A DNA stretch of 36,197 nt from Bacteroidia bacterium (GTDB taxonomy: Bacteria > Bacteroidota > Bacteroidia > 2-12-FULL-35-15). Below are positions 1 to 8,194 of this stretch, in pieces. Each line of letters opens with the position of its first letter. Positions within the stretch are counted from its first letter, which is position 1. Location of the stretch: NCBI GenBank assembly GCA_016786925.1, contig JAEUTU010000011.1, positions 1-36,197 on the forward strand, written 5' to 3'. The translations under genes were made by a program, and so were the position numbers. A model generated the notes under the pieces. It saw only the letters and a list, made by a program, of their open reading frames with translations. It did not search any database and was not told where the DNA came from.

Positions 1-45
1 AGATGCTTTTTTACTTTTAGCTGCAACTTTTTCCATTTTCTTCAT
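1..45 (-). CDS. 5' end of an unidentified gene (partial)
   Basis: An ATG at 45 opens a frame that runs off the window edge, giving MKKMEKVAAKSKKAS. Only 15 codons are visible, so no family can be assigned. A TAAATTTG box (a good Bacteroidota -7 element) lies 13 bases upstream of the ATG on the same strand, which supports a real start. The Lys/Ala-rich beginning would suit a cytosolic protein with a basic N-terminus. In some Bacteroidota the gene after cytidine deaminase is the pyruvate dehydrogenase E1 subunit, and that is one possibility, but it is inference from synteny only. The frame could also be chance. Confidence 0.4.
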   Translation of the reverse strand, partial: MKKMEKVAAKSKKAS

Positions 46-58
46 AGTTTAGAGAAAA

Positions 59-66
59 CAAATTTA
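59..66 (-). promoter_or_regulatory. Putative -7 promoter box of the edge gene
   Basis: On the minus strand this reads TAAATTTG, a perfect match to the Bacteroidota -7 consensus TAnnTTTG, 13 bases before the ATG at 45. I see no clear TTG at the usual -33 distance. Confidence 0.45.
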
Positions 67-83
67 ACGATAATATTGATATA

Positions 84-108
84 AAACATCCATTTTCATG
101 GATTGTTT
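84..108 (-). terminator. Weak terminator-like hairpin after cdd
   Basis: ATCCAT and ATGGAT pair around a four-base loop. The stem is extended by AAAC and GTTT with one bulged base. It lies 12 bases past the cdd stop, and on the minus strand it is followed by a short T-rich stretch. It is weaker than the GC-rich hairpins elsewhere in the window. Confidence 0.4.
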
Positions 109-120
109 AGCCTTCGAAAA

Positions 121-612
121 TTAGGATTTTTTGAGCTCTTCGGCCTTGAACATAAAGGGTAAAAGATCGGAAATGCTTTTCACTACCCTTATTTTGCCTG
201 TTTCACCTGCCAAAATGATCTTGATACTGGTTTTGTAACGCATTTCGTACTCCGCAATGGCTTGACGGCAGGCACCGCAAGGGGATAAAGGTTCATTTAC
301 ATGAAAGGTCTTTGATTTGCAGGTTACAGCAATCGCTTCGATCGGGACCTCCGGATAATGTGCTCCGGCAGCATAGATGGCCACCCTTTCGGCACATAAG
401 CCGCTGGGATAAGCCACATTTTCCTGATTGTTTCCGGTTACGATCTTGCCATTTTTCAGGAGTAGAGCGGCTCCTACATGAAACTGGGAATAAGGTGCAT
501 AAGCCGAATCGGTAATGACCCTGGCTTGTTTTAATAATTCTTGCTCCTGAGCACTTAATTCTTGCTCCGTATCATATTCCCAATAATCGATCTTGATCTC
601 CTTTTTATTCAT
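121..612 (-). CDS. cdd: Cytidine deaminase
   Basis: Cytosolic pyrimidine-salvage enzyme that hydrolytically deaminates cytidine and deoxycytidine to uridine and deoxyuridine. The zinc site is complete: C73-A74-E75 in PSGLCAERVA, with the proton-shuttling Glu, and PCGACRQ supplying C112 and C115. The substrate-side sequence SAYAPYSQFHVGAAL near residues 36-50 is typical. At 163 residues it is somewhat longer than the classic 130-residue tetrameric form because of a roughly 25-residue N-terminal extension, as is usual in Bacteroidota. It starts at an ATG with a TATATTTG box 20 bases upstream and appears to be transcribed alone. The nucleoside transporter and thymidylate synthase further along belong to the same metabolic area. 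Confidence 0.95.
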   Translation of the reverse strand: MNKKEIKIDYWEYDTEQELSAQEQELLKQARVITDSAYAPYSQFHVGAALLLKNGKIVTGNNQENVAYPSGLCAERVAIYAAGAHYPEVPIEAIAVTCKSKTFHVNEPLSPCGACRQAIAEYEMRYKTSIKIILAGETGKIRVVKSISDLLPFMFKAEELKKS

Positions 613-632
613 TTCGGATGAATTTTAGACAT

Positions 633-640
633 CAAATATA
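633..640 (-). promoter_or_regulatory. Putative -7 promoter box of cdd
   Basis: Reads TATATTTG on the minus strand, matching TAnnTTTG, 20 bases before the cdd start. A TTTG lies 12 bases further upstream, which is closer than the usual 19-21 base spacing for a -33 element. Confidence 0.55.
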
Positions 641-780
641 CTTTATTTGTATCAAATGCTCTGTTTTATATGAATTCGTTGTGCCTACAATTCCGATAAT
701 GCATTTATATATATTCTAAATAGCATACGATTCTGAAAATAATTTTTTTAAACCAAGGGGTTAACATAAATTTAACGTCA

Positions 781-804
781 AATAATGGTAGTTCACCCAT
801 TATT
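781..804. promoter_or_regulatory. Inverted repeat before the CotH/VTC gene cluster
   Basis: AATAATGG at 781-788 and CCATTATT at 797-804 are perfect 8-base arms around TAGTTCAC. The repeat ends 18 bases before the ATG of the first gene of the eight-gene unit, so it lies in the leader or at the promoter. It could be an operator or a 5' UTR hairpin. No T-run follows, so it does not look like a terminator. Confidence 0.45.
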
Positions 805-822
805 AACTTTTAAACAATAAAA

Positions 823-2511
823 ATGAGAACAAACATTTTCAAGTCTTTAGCATTTGCTTTCGCCTTATTGCTGGTATATGTTGCCAATGCTCAACAGTAT
901 CCCGGATACACATCTTACAGTATTAAAAATTCCACAACAGCTTATTTGTTGGATACCAATGGAACAACGTATCATACCTGGACCGATCTTACTGGAAAAA
1001 AAACAGGTTATTCCACCTACGTAATGCCGGGTGGTTATTTGTGGAGAGGGATCGCTAAAACAGGTAATTCATTTACCGGTGGACCTATTTGTGGGGAAGT
1101 ACAAAAGTTAGATTATAATGGAAATGTAGTTTGGGATTATGTTTATTCAACTACCGCTTATTGTTCGCATCATGATATTTGTCCGATGCCGAATGGAAAT
1201 GTGTTGTTGATAGCATACGAGACAAAAACATCTGGTGAAGTTGCTGCTGCCGGTTGTTCTACGTATAGTGGTACCATGTGGCCGGATAAGATCGTGGAAG
1301 TGATGCCTACTGGAGCAACCACAGGAACTGTTGTATGGGAATGGCATGCTTGGGATCATTTGGTGCAAAACACCAATGCTTCTGCTGCTAATTACCAGAC
1401 TTCTATTGTAAATCATCCTGAACTATTGAACATTAATTACAATGCTCAAAAAGATTGGTTGCATTTAAACGGTGTTCACTACAACCCTATTCTCGATCAA
1501 ATAACATTTAGTTCTCATAACTTAAGTGAGATCTATGTGATCGATCATAGTACAGCAACTGCTGAAGCTGCTACTCACTCCGGTGGAAATTCCGGTAAAG
1601 GTGGTGATATTCTTTATCGCTGGGGAAATCCGGCTGCGTATGGCGCAACAGGAACAAAAATTTTGAATGTGGTTCATGATGCACATTGGATTGCCGAAGA
1701 TTGTCCGAATGGAGGCGAACTAATGGGTTATAACAATCAAGGAATTTCTACTACTGCTTCTTGTACCGATATTTTTAACCCACCGGTTGCAGGCTATAAT
1801 TATAGTATTACATTAGGCTCTGCTTATCTCCCTTCTACTTATACCTTGCGTCAGGCTTCCGGTGGTTACAATAGTAATGAAGGTGGCGCTCAACAATTAC
1901 CAAACGGAAATATTCTGATCAGCATGGGTATTTCCGGTTATATCAAAGAATTTAGTCCTACAGGAACACTTTTATGGTCAAAAACATTGACCGGTGCCAA
2001 TGCAAAAGCGTTCCGTTATCCGGAATGTTACATCAATAATGCTGCTCCTGCTATCCCTACGATTTCAGAATCTACCGGAACACTGAATTCAACATCTGCG
2101 ACTACTTATCAATGGTATTTAAATGGTCAGCCAATTGTCGGAGCAACCAATCAATCCTACACACCAACTCAATCGGGTATTTATTTGGTGCGTATTACTG
2201 ATGCAAACGGCTGTGTGTATCAGTATTCTCAAGGGTACAATTTTGCTGTTCCTACCGGGATCAATGAATTGGAAGAGCTTACATTTAACATTTTTCCAAA
2301 CCCTTCTTCCGGTATCGTTAACATACAGGATACATTCAGTACAGGAAAACGCTTCGATATTTTTGTGTACGATGCATTGGGTAAAATAGTCCTTCAAAAT
2401 AAAACATTATATCAATTGGATCTTTCAGAATATGGAAATGGCATGTACACGATCGCCATTCAACCTGAAAATGCAAAACCAATTCATACACGAGTGATCA
2501 TTTCTAAATAA
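823..2511 (+). CDS. Arylsulfotransferase-fold secreted protein with T9SS sorting domain
   Basis: Signal peptide over residues 1-23 (cleavage near VANA/QQ). Residues 25-410 look like the arylsulfotransferase (ASST, PQQ-like beta-propeller) family. Recognisable blocks are HHDICPMPNGNVLLIAYE, DWLHLNGVHYNP followed by ITFSSHNLSEIYVID, and a late HDAHW. Family members transfer sulfate between phenolic compounds using a central His. The His-containing blocks are present, but I cannot say which His is catalytic or that sulfotransfer is the real activity. After the propeller comes an Ig-like module (YQWYLNGQPIVGA..YTPTQSG..) and a type A sorting domain starting NIFPNPSSG, so the protein should be exported by the type IX system and anchored at or released from the surface. 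It is the first gene of a packed unit, with 7 bases to the next gene. Confidence 0.8.
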   Translation: MRTNIFKSLAFAFALLLVYVANAQQYPGYTSYSIKNSTTAYLLDTNGTTYHTWTDLTGKKTGYSTYVMPGGYLWRGIAKTGNSFTGGPICGEVQKLDYNGNVVWDYVYSTTAYCSHHDICPMPNGNVLLIAYETKTSGEVAAAGCSTYSGTMWPDKIVEVMPTGATTGTVVWEWHAWDHLVQNTNASAANYQTSIVNHPELLNINYNAQKDWLHLNGVHYNPILDQITFSSHNLSEIYVIDHSTATAEAATHSGGNSGKGGDILYRWGNPAAYGATGTKILNVVHDAHWIAEDCPNGGELMGYNNQGISTTASCTDIFNPPVAGYNYSITLGSAYLPSTYTLRQASGGYNSNEGGAQQLPNGNILISMGISGYIKEFSPTGTLLWSKTLTGANAKAFRYPECYINNAAPAIPTISESTGTLNSTSATTYQWYLNGQPIVGATNQSYTPTQSGIYLVRITDANGCVYQYSQGYNFAVPTGINELEELTFNIFPNPSSGIVNIQDTFSTGKRFDIFVYDALGKIVLQNKTLYQLDLSEYGNGMYTIAIQPENAKPIHTRVIISK

Positions 2512-2518
2512 TAAAAAC

Positions 2519-3526
2519 ATGAAAAAAGTATTTTTAATTCTTATTGCATCTGTTCTTGTATCGGGCTCTGCTTTTGCGAAAAAAGTAAAGTTTGCTGTTG
2601 ATATGAGTGGGCTTATAGTTAGTCCGCTAGGAGTAAGAGTAACCGGTGATTTTCAAACGGCAGCAGGCTTTCCCGGTGGTGATTGGACCACGAATACTTT
2701 GCTTACTCAAGAAACGGCTGATACAAATATCTACAGCACGGTTGTAGATATTCCTGCTTTTGCTAAATATGAATATAAGTTTGTAAACGGTGATCAATTC
2801 TATGAGGCCGAGTTCGTGCCTCTTGAATCGAGAGTAGGTTATAATTTTAATGATAACCGTTGGATCTATATTGATTCATTAGCTAATGATACCACTTTCG
2901 TAGGTGCGATACGTTTTGCCGGCAATGCTCCTAAAAACAAAAAGCTGGTGCGCTTTTATGTGGACATGCAAAATGAAACTGTTTCATCAAATGGAGTGCA
3001 TGTGGCAGGAAGTTTTCAGTCGTGGAACGCAGCCAACACGATCATGTACACCTTTGCTGATCCATCAGCTGTTTCTGTTTATGAAATAATTGCCTATGTA
3101 GATTCATTATCTACTTACGAGTATAAATTTTATAATGGAAATGCATTGATCAATACCGAGATCGTTCCCGGAGCATGTGCAACCAATTCTAATCGATCTT
3201 TTACTTCTGTTAATGATACATTAATGAGCACCATATGTTTCTCTGCATGTTCTGCTTGTTCTGCAACAAGCATTGCGGAAGAAACAGCTGCATCATTCCA
3301 ATTTTATCCGAACCCGACAGATGACCAATCAGTGTTCATGTTCAATGCGCCACTTAATAAAGCTTCGGTGTTTGTATATGATGTAGCAGGTCGTCTGGTT
3401 CAAAATTTTAATATTTCTAATCAATCAAATTTTACATTGCAAAGAGGATCTTTGTCAGCCGGAATATACACTGTTACAGTTGATGCAGAGAATACCCGTT
3501 CGAATGTGAAATGGATCATTAAATAA
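2519..3526 (+). CDS. Secreted protein with two E-set/CBM-like domains and T9SS sorting domain
   Basis: Signal peptide MKKVFLILIASVLVSGSAFA. Two homologous beta-sandwich domains follow, about residues 20-120 and 140-240. Each begins with a V-x-F-x-VDM strand, continues with G-V-x-V-x-G-x-FQ, and contains YEYKF-x-NG. This pattern resembles the AMPK glycogen-binding/CBM48 or starch-binding E-set domains common in Bacteroidota exported proteins. Actual sugar binding is inference. A short Cys-rich linker (SACSACSA) leads into a type A sorting domain beginning FQFYPNPTDD. No catalytic domain is present, so it probably acts as a binding or structural partner of its neighbours. It lies 7 bases after the upstream gene and 6 bases before cotH, which suggests co-transcription. 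Confidence 0.75.
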   Translation: MKKVFLILIASVLVSGSAFAKKVKFAVDMSGLIVSPLGVRVTGDFQTAAGFPGGDWTTNTLLTQETADTNIYSTVVDIPAFAKYEYKFVNGDQFYEAEFVPLESRVGYNFNDNRWIYIDSLANDTTFVGAIRFAGNAPKNKKLVRFYVDMQNETVSSNGVHVAGSFQSWNAANTIMYTFADPSAVSVYEIIAYVDSLSTYEYKFYNGNALINTEIVPGACATNSNRSFTSVNDTLMSTICFSACSACSATSIAEETAASFQFYPNPTDDQSVFMFNAPLNKASVFVYDVAGRLVQNFNISNQSNFTLQRGSLSAGIYTVTVDAENTRSNVKWIIK

Positions 3527-3532
3527 AGCTAA

Positions 3533-5824
3533 ATGCGTTTCAGATCGTTTTTTTTTAAGTGTAGTTTTTTATTGCTCTTTGCAATAACTAGTTATACGAA
3601 TGTTTTTTCTCAAACTACTTTTTATGATCTGAATACCATTCAGAAGATAGAAATATTTTTCTCTATTCCAGATTGGGATTATCGCATGGATACTGCCAAA
3701 TACGGGGCAGAAGGATATCTTATTGCGGATTCGGTACTCATCAATGGAGTTGCATTTGATAGTGCCGGTGTTAAATACAAAGGAAATAGTTCGTATGATT
3801 CAACACAAATAAAAAATCCATTGCATATTGAATTGGATAATGTATTGAATCAATCGTATCAGGGAGTTTCCGATATAAAATTAGGCAACGGTTATGCCGA
3901 CCCTTCGATGATACGCGAGGTGTTATCTTATGATATACTTCAAAACTATATGCACTGTCCAAGAGCGAATTTTGCTCAAGTATATATCAATGGGAATTAT
4001 ATTGGATTGTATTCCAATGCAGAGAATATTGGAAAAGATTTTGTCTCCACCCATTTTAATTCCTCTTCCAATACTTTTTTTAAATGCAATCCCATTACTG
4101 TTCCCACTCCTTTAACTAAAAGCAATCTGAGATACATCAATACCGATAGCTCCAGCTATTTTAATTATTATGAATTAAAATCAAATACGGGTTGGAATGA
4201 TCTGGTAAAACTATGCGATACCGTTACCAATTTTTCTTCGAGCTTGGGAAATGTATTGGATATGGATCGTGTGATCTGGATGCTGGCCTTCAATAATGTG
4301 CTGGTCAATCTGGATAGTTATACCGGTGTGTTTTGTCAGAATTACTATTTGTACAAAGACAATACAACTCATTTTAATCCGGTCGTTTGGGATCTGAATA
4401 TGGCTTTAGGCGGCTTTCCTTATGTAGGTAGTGGAGCTAGTAGTATGGGTAGTTTAACCGTTGCGAATATGCAACAACTGCCTGCTACTATTCATTCTAC
4501 TGATGTGTATTGGCCATTGATAAAAAATACATTGTCTAACCCACTGTATAAAAGAATGTATATTGCGCACATGCGTACCATCATGAATGAAATGTTTGCC
4601 AGTGGAGCCTATCAAACGCTTGCAACTCAAATTCAGGCAACCATTGATACAGCGGTTCAATCGGATAGTCATAAATTTTTCAGCTATTCACAATTTCAAA
4701 ATGCAATGAGCACCGATAATGTGGTGGGGACTTATACTGTTCCGGGGATAAGTAATTTGATGAGTGCACGTGTAAGTTATTTACAAGGTACAGCCGACTT
4801 TACGGCAACCCCTCCAGCTATTTCAAATGTATTAGCAAGTAATACTTCTCCGGCATTGAATAGTACAGTTACAATTACGGCTCAAGTAACGGGTTCAAGC
4901 GTTGTTTATCTTGGATATCGAACCGACCTGACTGAAAAATTCCTTAGAATAAACATGTTTGATGATGGTACTCATAACGATGGTGCTGCAGGTGATAATG
5001 TTTTTGGTGCCGATTTCATCATGTTATCAGCCCAAGCCCAATATTACATTTATGCGGAGAATGCATCAGCAGGAATTTTTTCTCCTGAACGTGCCGAGCA
5101 TGAGTTTTATACTTTAGTTTCCAATGTTCAAACTGCCGGTCCTGGACAAGTCGCCATTAATGAATTTTTAGCGATCAATCAAACGGGACAAACCAATGAA
5201 TTAGGAAACTATGAAGATTGGATAGAATTGTATAATACCACTTCCAATCCATTAGAGTTATTCGGATTATACTTAACTGATGATATTACGAACTTAACCA
5301 AATATGCTTTCCCGATCAATACAATTATTCAACCGAATGATCATTTGATCATTTGGGCAGATGATGGAGCATCCACTACTTCTTATTTACATGCTAATTT
5401 TAAACTTTCCGGAAATGGGGAAAAGGTCATTTTAAGCAATTCCTCAGGAACGATCATCGATAGTATTTCATTTGGTTCACAAACAGCAAATGTTTCTATT
5501 GGTCGCTGTCCGGATGGTGTCGGATCATTCGCCACCTTGGTAAGTCCAAGTTTTGATATGCAAAACTGTACGGTTGGGATTGAAGAGAATGAATTGGGAA
5601 CGGTACAAGTGTATCCAAATCCTGCCAACTCGTTTATTACAATCTCCCGTTCACTCGACAATGAAAAAGCTTCGATAGAAGTGCTCAATGCTATAGGCGC
5701 ACTTGTATATTCTACTCAAATGCAAGGTAGTTTCATGAAAGTAGATGTGAGTAATTGGTCAAACGGCATTTATTTTGTTAGAATAAATAAGCAGTCTGTT
5801 CAGAAAATAGTTGTTAATCGCTAA
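3533..5824 (+). CDS. CotH kinase family protein with lamin-tail and T9SS sorting domains
   Basis: Signal peptide over about 27 residues, then a CotH kinase domain (about 35-420). Signature stretches are KYKGNSSYDS (81-90), DPSMIREVLSYDILQ, AQVYINGNYIGLY (148-160), the MDRVIWMLAFNNVLVNLDSY block with D261, and VVWDLNMALGG with D287. CotH proteins are atypical secreted protein kinases, known from the Bacillus spore coat. D287 sits where family members have a conserved metal/ATP-binding Asp; N289 follows in the WDLN form common in this phylum. A possible Ig-like region (430-530) is followed by a lamin-tail domain around EDWIELYNTTSNPLELFGLYLTDD and a type A sorting domain (VQVYPNPANS). It therefore looks like an exported, surface-attached kinase. 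It lies 6 bases after its predecessor in the eight-gene unit. Substrates are unknown. Confidence 0.85.
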   Translation: MRFRSFFFKCSFLLLFAITSYTNVFSQTTFYDLNTIQKIEIFFSIPDWDYRMDTAKYGAEGYLIADSVLINGVAFDSAGVKYKGNSSYDSTQIKNPLHIELDNVLNQSYQGVSDIKLGNGYADPSMIREVLSYDILQNYMHCPRANFAQVYINGNYIGLYSNAENIGKDFVSTHFNSSSNTFFKCNPITVPTPLTKSNLRYINTDSSSYFNYYELKSNTGWNDLVKLCDTVTNFSSSLGNVLDMDRVIWMLAFNNVLVNLDSYTGVFCQNYYLYKDNTTHFNPVVWDLNMALGGFPYVGSGASSMGSLTVANMQQLPATIHSTDVYWPLIKNTLSNPLYKRMYIAHMRTIMNEMFASGAYQTLATQIQATIDTAVQSDSHKFFSYSQFQNAMSTDNVVGTYTVPGISNLMSARVSYLQGTADFTATPPAISNVLASNTSPALNSTVTITAQVTGSSVVYLGYRTDLTEKFLRINMFDDGTHNDGAAGDNVFGADFIMLSAQAQYYIYAENASAGIFSPERAEHEFYTLVSNVQTAGPGQVAINEFLAINQTGQTNELGNYEDWIELYNTTSNPLELFGLYLTDDITNLTKYAFPINTIIQPNDHLIIWADDGASTTSYLHANFKLSGNGEKVILSNSSGTIIDSISFGSQTANVSIGRCPDGVGSFATLVSPSFDMQNCTVGIEENELGTVQVYPNPANSFITISRSLDNEKASIEVLNAIGALVYSTQMQGSFMKVDVSNWSNGIYFVRINKQSVQKIVVNR

Positions 5825-5875
5825 TAGAAGTCCTTTCATTTTCTTAATATTGTATTCATGTTAAATTTACGCCTC

Positions 5876-6271
5876 ATGAAAAAAGCATTGTTTATTTTTA
5901 CTTTATTCTCTATTATCCTATCCGTGTCCTGTAAAAAGCCTGCAGGCGAAGGCGGAAATTCGTCCATCAAAGGAAATATTTGGGTAGAAGAGTGGAATGC
6001 TACCTTTACTGTTCATGATTCTTCAAAAGACCGGGTAGGGATGGGAGAAGATGTATTCATCATTTATGGAGACGATGTTTCCTATGGTGATAAAAAAGAG
6101 TGCAGCTACGATGGAACTTTCGAGTTCAAATATTTAAGAAAAGGAACCTACACCATTTATGTGTATTCAAAAGATCCCGGCCCATCAGGGACAAAAGCTA
6201 TTGTGAAAACAGTAGAGATCACCGACAAAAAACAGACGGTTGATGCTGGACAATTTGTAATTAAAGATTAA
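5876..6271 (+). CDS. Small lipoprotein of unknown function
   Basis: I chose the ATG giving MKKALFIFTLFSIILSVSC, a standard lipoprotein signal with lipobox S-V-S-C. An ATG 18 bases upstream would only add MLNLRL. The mature part, about 110 residues, has a beta-rich middle with IKGNIWVEEWN, a DVFIIYGDD strand and GTFEFKYLRKGTYTIYVYSKD. The last resembles the carboxypeptidase-regulatory/transthyretin-like beta-sandwich often fused to exported Bacteroidota proteins. That fold assignment is tentative. It sits between cotH (about 50 bases downstream of it) and the YD-repeat-like gene (5 bases), so it probably belongs to the same transcript and may be a periplasmic or outer-membrane accessory. Confidence 0.75.
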   Translation: MKKALFIFTLFSIILSVSCKKPAGEGGNSSIKGNIWVEEWNATFTVHDSSKDRVGMGEDVFIIYGDDVSYGDKKECSYDGTFEFKYLRKGTYTIYVYSKDPGPSGTKAIVKTVEITDKKQTVDAGQFVIKD

Positions 6272-6276
6272 AGGTC

Positions 6277-6831
6277 ATGCGAATAATTTCATTATTTTTT
6301 CTTGTTTTGTTCTCTTTATCTGCTTTTTCTCAAAGCAAAAAAGAGATCAAGAAGTATAAGCTAAAGTCAACTACCGTTACGGTTACCGATGCCGCTTCTT
6401 CTAAAACACAAAAAGAATTGTATGAAAAATACGATGGAAACGGCAATGTGATAGAGGAAGAAGAATATTCAAAAGAGGGTGTCCTCAAGAAAAAATCATC
6501 TAAAAAATATAACAAAAATAACGATGTTGTTGAAGAGATAAGCTATGATGAAAAAACATTGGCTATTAAAAAGAAAACCGTAACAGAATATGCTGATGAA
6601 AATCCGGTGACCGAATTGGTATATGATGTGCATGGAAAGTTATTGGAGAAGACCATTTTTTCCTATAATTCATTGGGAGAAAAAATTCAGGAACTTACCT
6701 ATGATGATAAAGGAAAGACGATTAAAAAGTCTCTTTTTACATACGACAAGAATGGATTTAAAACAGAGAAGAAGACCTATAATGGAAATGGGGACTTGAT
6801 CCAAACCAAAAAGTACACTTACACCTATTAA
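6277..6831 (+). CDS. Secreted YD-repeat-like protein
   Basis: Signal peptide MRIISLFFLVLFSLSAFS followed by about six degenerate repeats of 20-22 residues. Each has an aromatic-Asp/Asn-x-x-G turn followed by charged strands, for example YDGNGNVIEEEEY, YDVHGKLLEKTIF, YDDKGKTIKKSLF and YDKNGFKTEKKTY. This resembles RHS/YD or MORN-2-like beta repeats and would form an extended, highly Lys/Glu-rich beta structure in the periplasm. No enzyme motif or sorting domain is visible. The gene ends directly against the next coding region: its stop is followed immediately by the TTG start of the VTC gene, which argues for translational coupling and a role connected to it. Confidence 0.75.
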   Translation: MRIISLFFLVLFSLSAFSQSKKEIKKYKLKSTTVTVTDAASSKTQKELYEKYDGNGNVIEEEEYSKEGVLKKKSSKKYNKNNDVVEEISYDEKTLAIKKKTVTEYADENPVTELVYDVHGKLLEKTIFSYNSLGEKIQELTYDDKGKTIKKSLFTYDKNGFKTEKKTYNGNGDLIQTKKYTYTY

Positions 6832-7596
6832 TTGGAATCAGTTCACGACATATTAAACCGCTTTGAACCCATTACCCTTGCGGAGATGGATAGTGTTAAA
6901 TTGATGAATAGAACTGATACCAAATTTCTGATCCATTCTTCTACATTGCCCTCTCTTTTGTCTGAATTAGTTCAAAATTATCGCATACTTGATGTGAATG
7001 GAAACAGGATCAGTCGTTATGAGTCGCTGTATTTCGATACGCCCGGTTTCGATCTTTTTCATCATCACCGAAGAGGGAAATTAAATCGCTACAAAGTTAG
7101 GATCAGAAAATATGTAGAATCGGAACTGAATTTTTTTGAAGTGAAATTCAAAAATAACAAAGGCAGAACAATCAAAGACAGAGTAAAACAAAAAGTGATC
7201 GATGGATCCATTCAGGATAAAGCAGAAGGTTTGTTGAAAGAAAAAACAAGTCTGGTTCCTGACTCATTGGAGCCCAAGCTTTGGGTGAATTATTCCCGGA
7301 TCACACTCGTGAATAAGAATTCTCCTGAGCGTGTAACGCTCGATCTGAATTTGCATTTTAAGAATAACGACACATTAAAAAATGTAGAAAATCTGGTGAT
7401 CGCAGAGGTGAAACAGGATAAGGCTGTTGCATCGCCTTTTATTCGCTTGATGCGTAAGCATCATGTCCGCGAAGGATCCATCAGCAAATATTGCTTTGGA
7501 GTGATCAGTTTATTCGAAAAGATAAAGCACAACAATTTTAAACCGAAATTAATCTCATTAAAAAAAGTAACTCATGGAATTATTGCAAGCAGTTAA
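6832..7596 (+). CDS. VTC domain (polyphosphate polymerase-type) protein
   Basis: Belongs to the VTC superfamily, whose yeast member Vtc4 makes inorganic polyphosphate from ATP in a basic tunnel domain. The tunnel residues are recognisable: LMNRTDTKF (24-32), SLYFDTPGFDLFHHHRRGKLNRYKVRIRKY (66-94) with alternating basic residues, FFEVKFK (101-107), the later IAEVKQDK, and a closing SKYCFGV. No SPX domain is present, as is usual in bacteria. The start is a TTG immediately after the previous stop. The first ATG lies inside the conserved N-terminal strand, so TTG is preferred. The protein has no signal or membrane segment and should be cytosolic, probably at the membrane with the next gene product, whose start overlaps its end by 23 bases. 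The activity is inferred. Confidence 0.85.
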   Translation: MESVHDILNRFEPITLAEMDSVKLMNRTDTKFLIHSSTLPSLLSELVQNYRILDVNGNRISRYESLYFDTPGFDLFHHHRRGKLNRYKVRIRKYVESELNFFEVKFKNNKGRTIKDRVKQKVIDGSIQDKAEGLLKEKTSLVPDSLEPKLWVNYSRITLVNKNSPERVTLDLNLHFKNNDTLKNVENLVIAEVKQDKAVASPFIRLMRKHHVREGSISKYCFGVISLFEKIKHNNFKPKLISLKKVTHGIIASS

Positions 7597-8194
7597 CGAA
7601 GAAACAGTTGGTGTAACATTTGATCTGTTTGAAAAGCTTTCAGCAAAGTTTTTCTCACGTTTGTGTATCGACTTTGTTTCGGTGTTCATTCTCATTCGTT
7701 TTATCTATTATCCCATTTATAAGAACAGAGAATTTTTCTTCACCTTCTTTATTTTTAATCTGATCATTTTCCTTATAACTTTCTTGTTGAATAAGGTAGA
7801 GATGAGTATGGGAGCCGCTTTCGGTTTGTTTGCGGTGTTTTCTATGTTGCGCTACCGCACCGAAGGCATCTCCATGAAAGATATGACCTATTTGTTTTTG
7901 GTCATCGCTATGGGATTGATCACCGCTATCAGTAAAGGTAATTGGGATGAATTATCCTTGTTGAATGCCATTATTTTGGTGTTTACTTATTTATTGGAAA
8001 GCAATGTCTTGCTTAAAAAAGAAGCATCCAAAACTATTCAGTACGAAAATATTGAAATGATCAAACCTGAGTTTCGTGAGCAATTGATCCTTGATCTGGA
8101 ATCCCGTACAGGGATCAAGATCAATCGTATCAGTATCAATAAAGTTGATTTTTTAAAAGATACTGCTGTTATCCGTATCTATTATTATGAATGA
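7574..8194 (+). CDS. DUF4956 membrane protein
   Basis: An integral inner-membrane protein with about five hydrophobic segments (near residues 32-49, 54-72, 79-92, 104-120 and 129-147) and a soluble C-terminal tail of about 55 residues. The central GAAFGLFAVFSMLRYRTEGISMKDMTYLF stretch is characteristic of DUF4956. Members commonly lie next to VTC-domain genes, from memory of the family. By analogy with the yeast VTC complex, it could be the membrane channel or anchor that moves polyphosphate made by the adjacent VTC protein. This is a hypothesis only. It starts inside the VTC gene (23-base overlap) and ends in a 4-base ATGA overlap with the next gene, indicating coupled translation. Confidence 0.85.
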   Translation: MELLQAVNEETVGVTFDLFEKLSAKFFSRLCIDFVSVFILIRFIYYPIYKNREFFFTFFIFNLIIFLITFLLNKVEMSMGAAFGLFAVFSMLRYRTEGISMKDMTYLFLVIAMGLITAISKGNWDELSLLNAIILVFTYLLESNVLLKKEASKTIQYENIEMIKPEFREQLILDLESRTGIKINRISINKVDFLKDTAVIRIYYYE

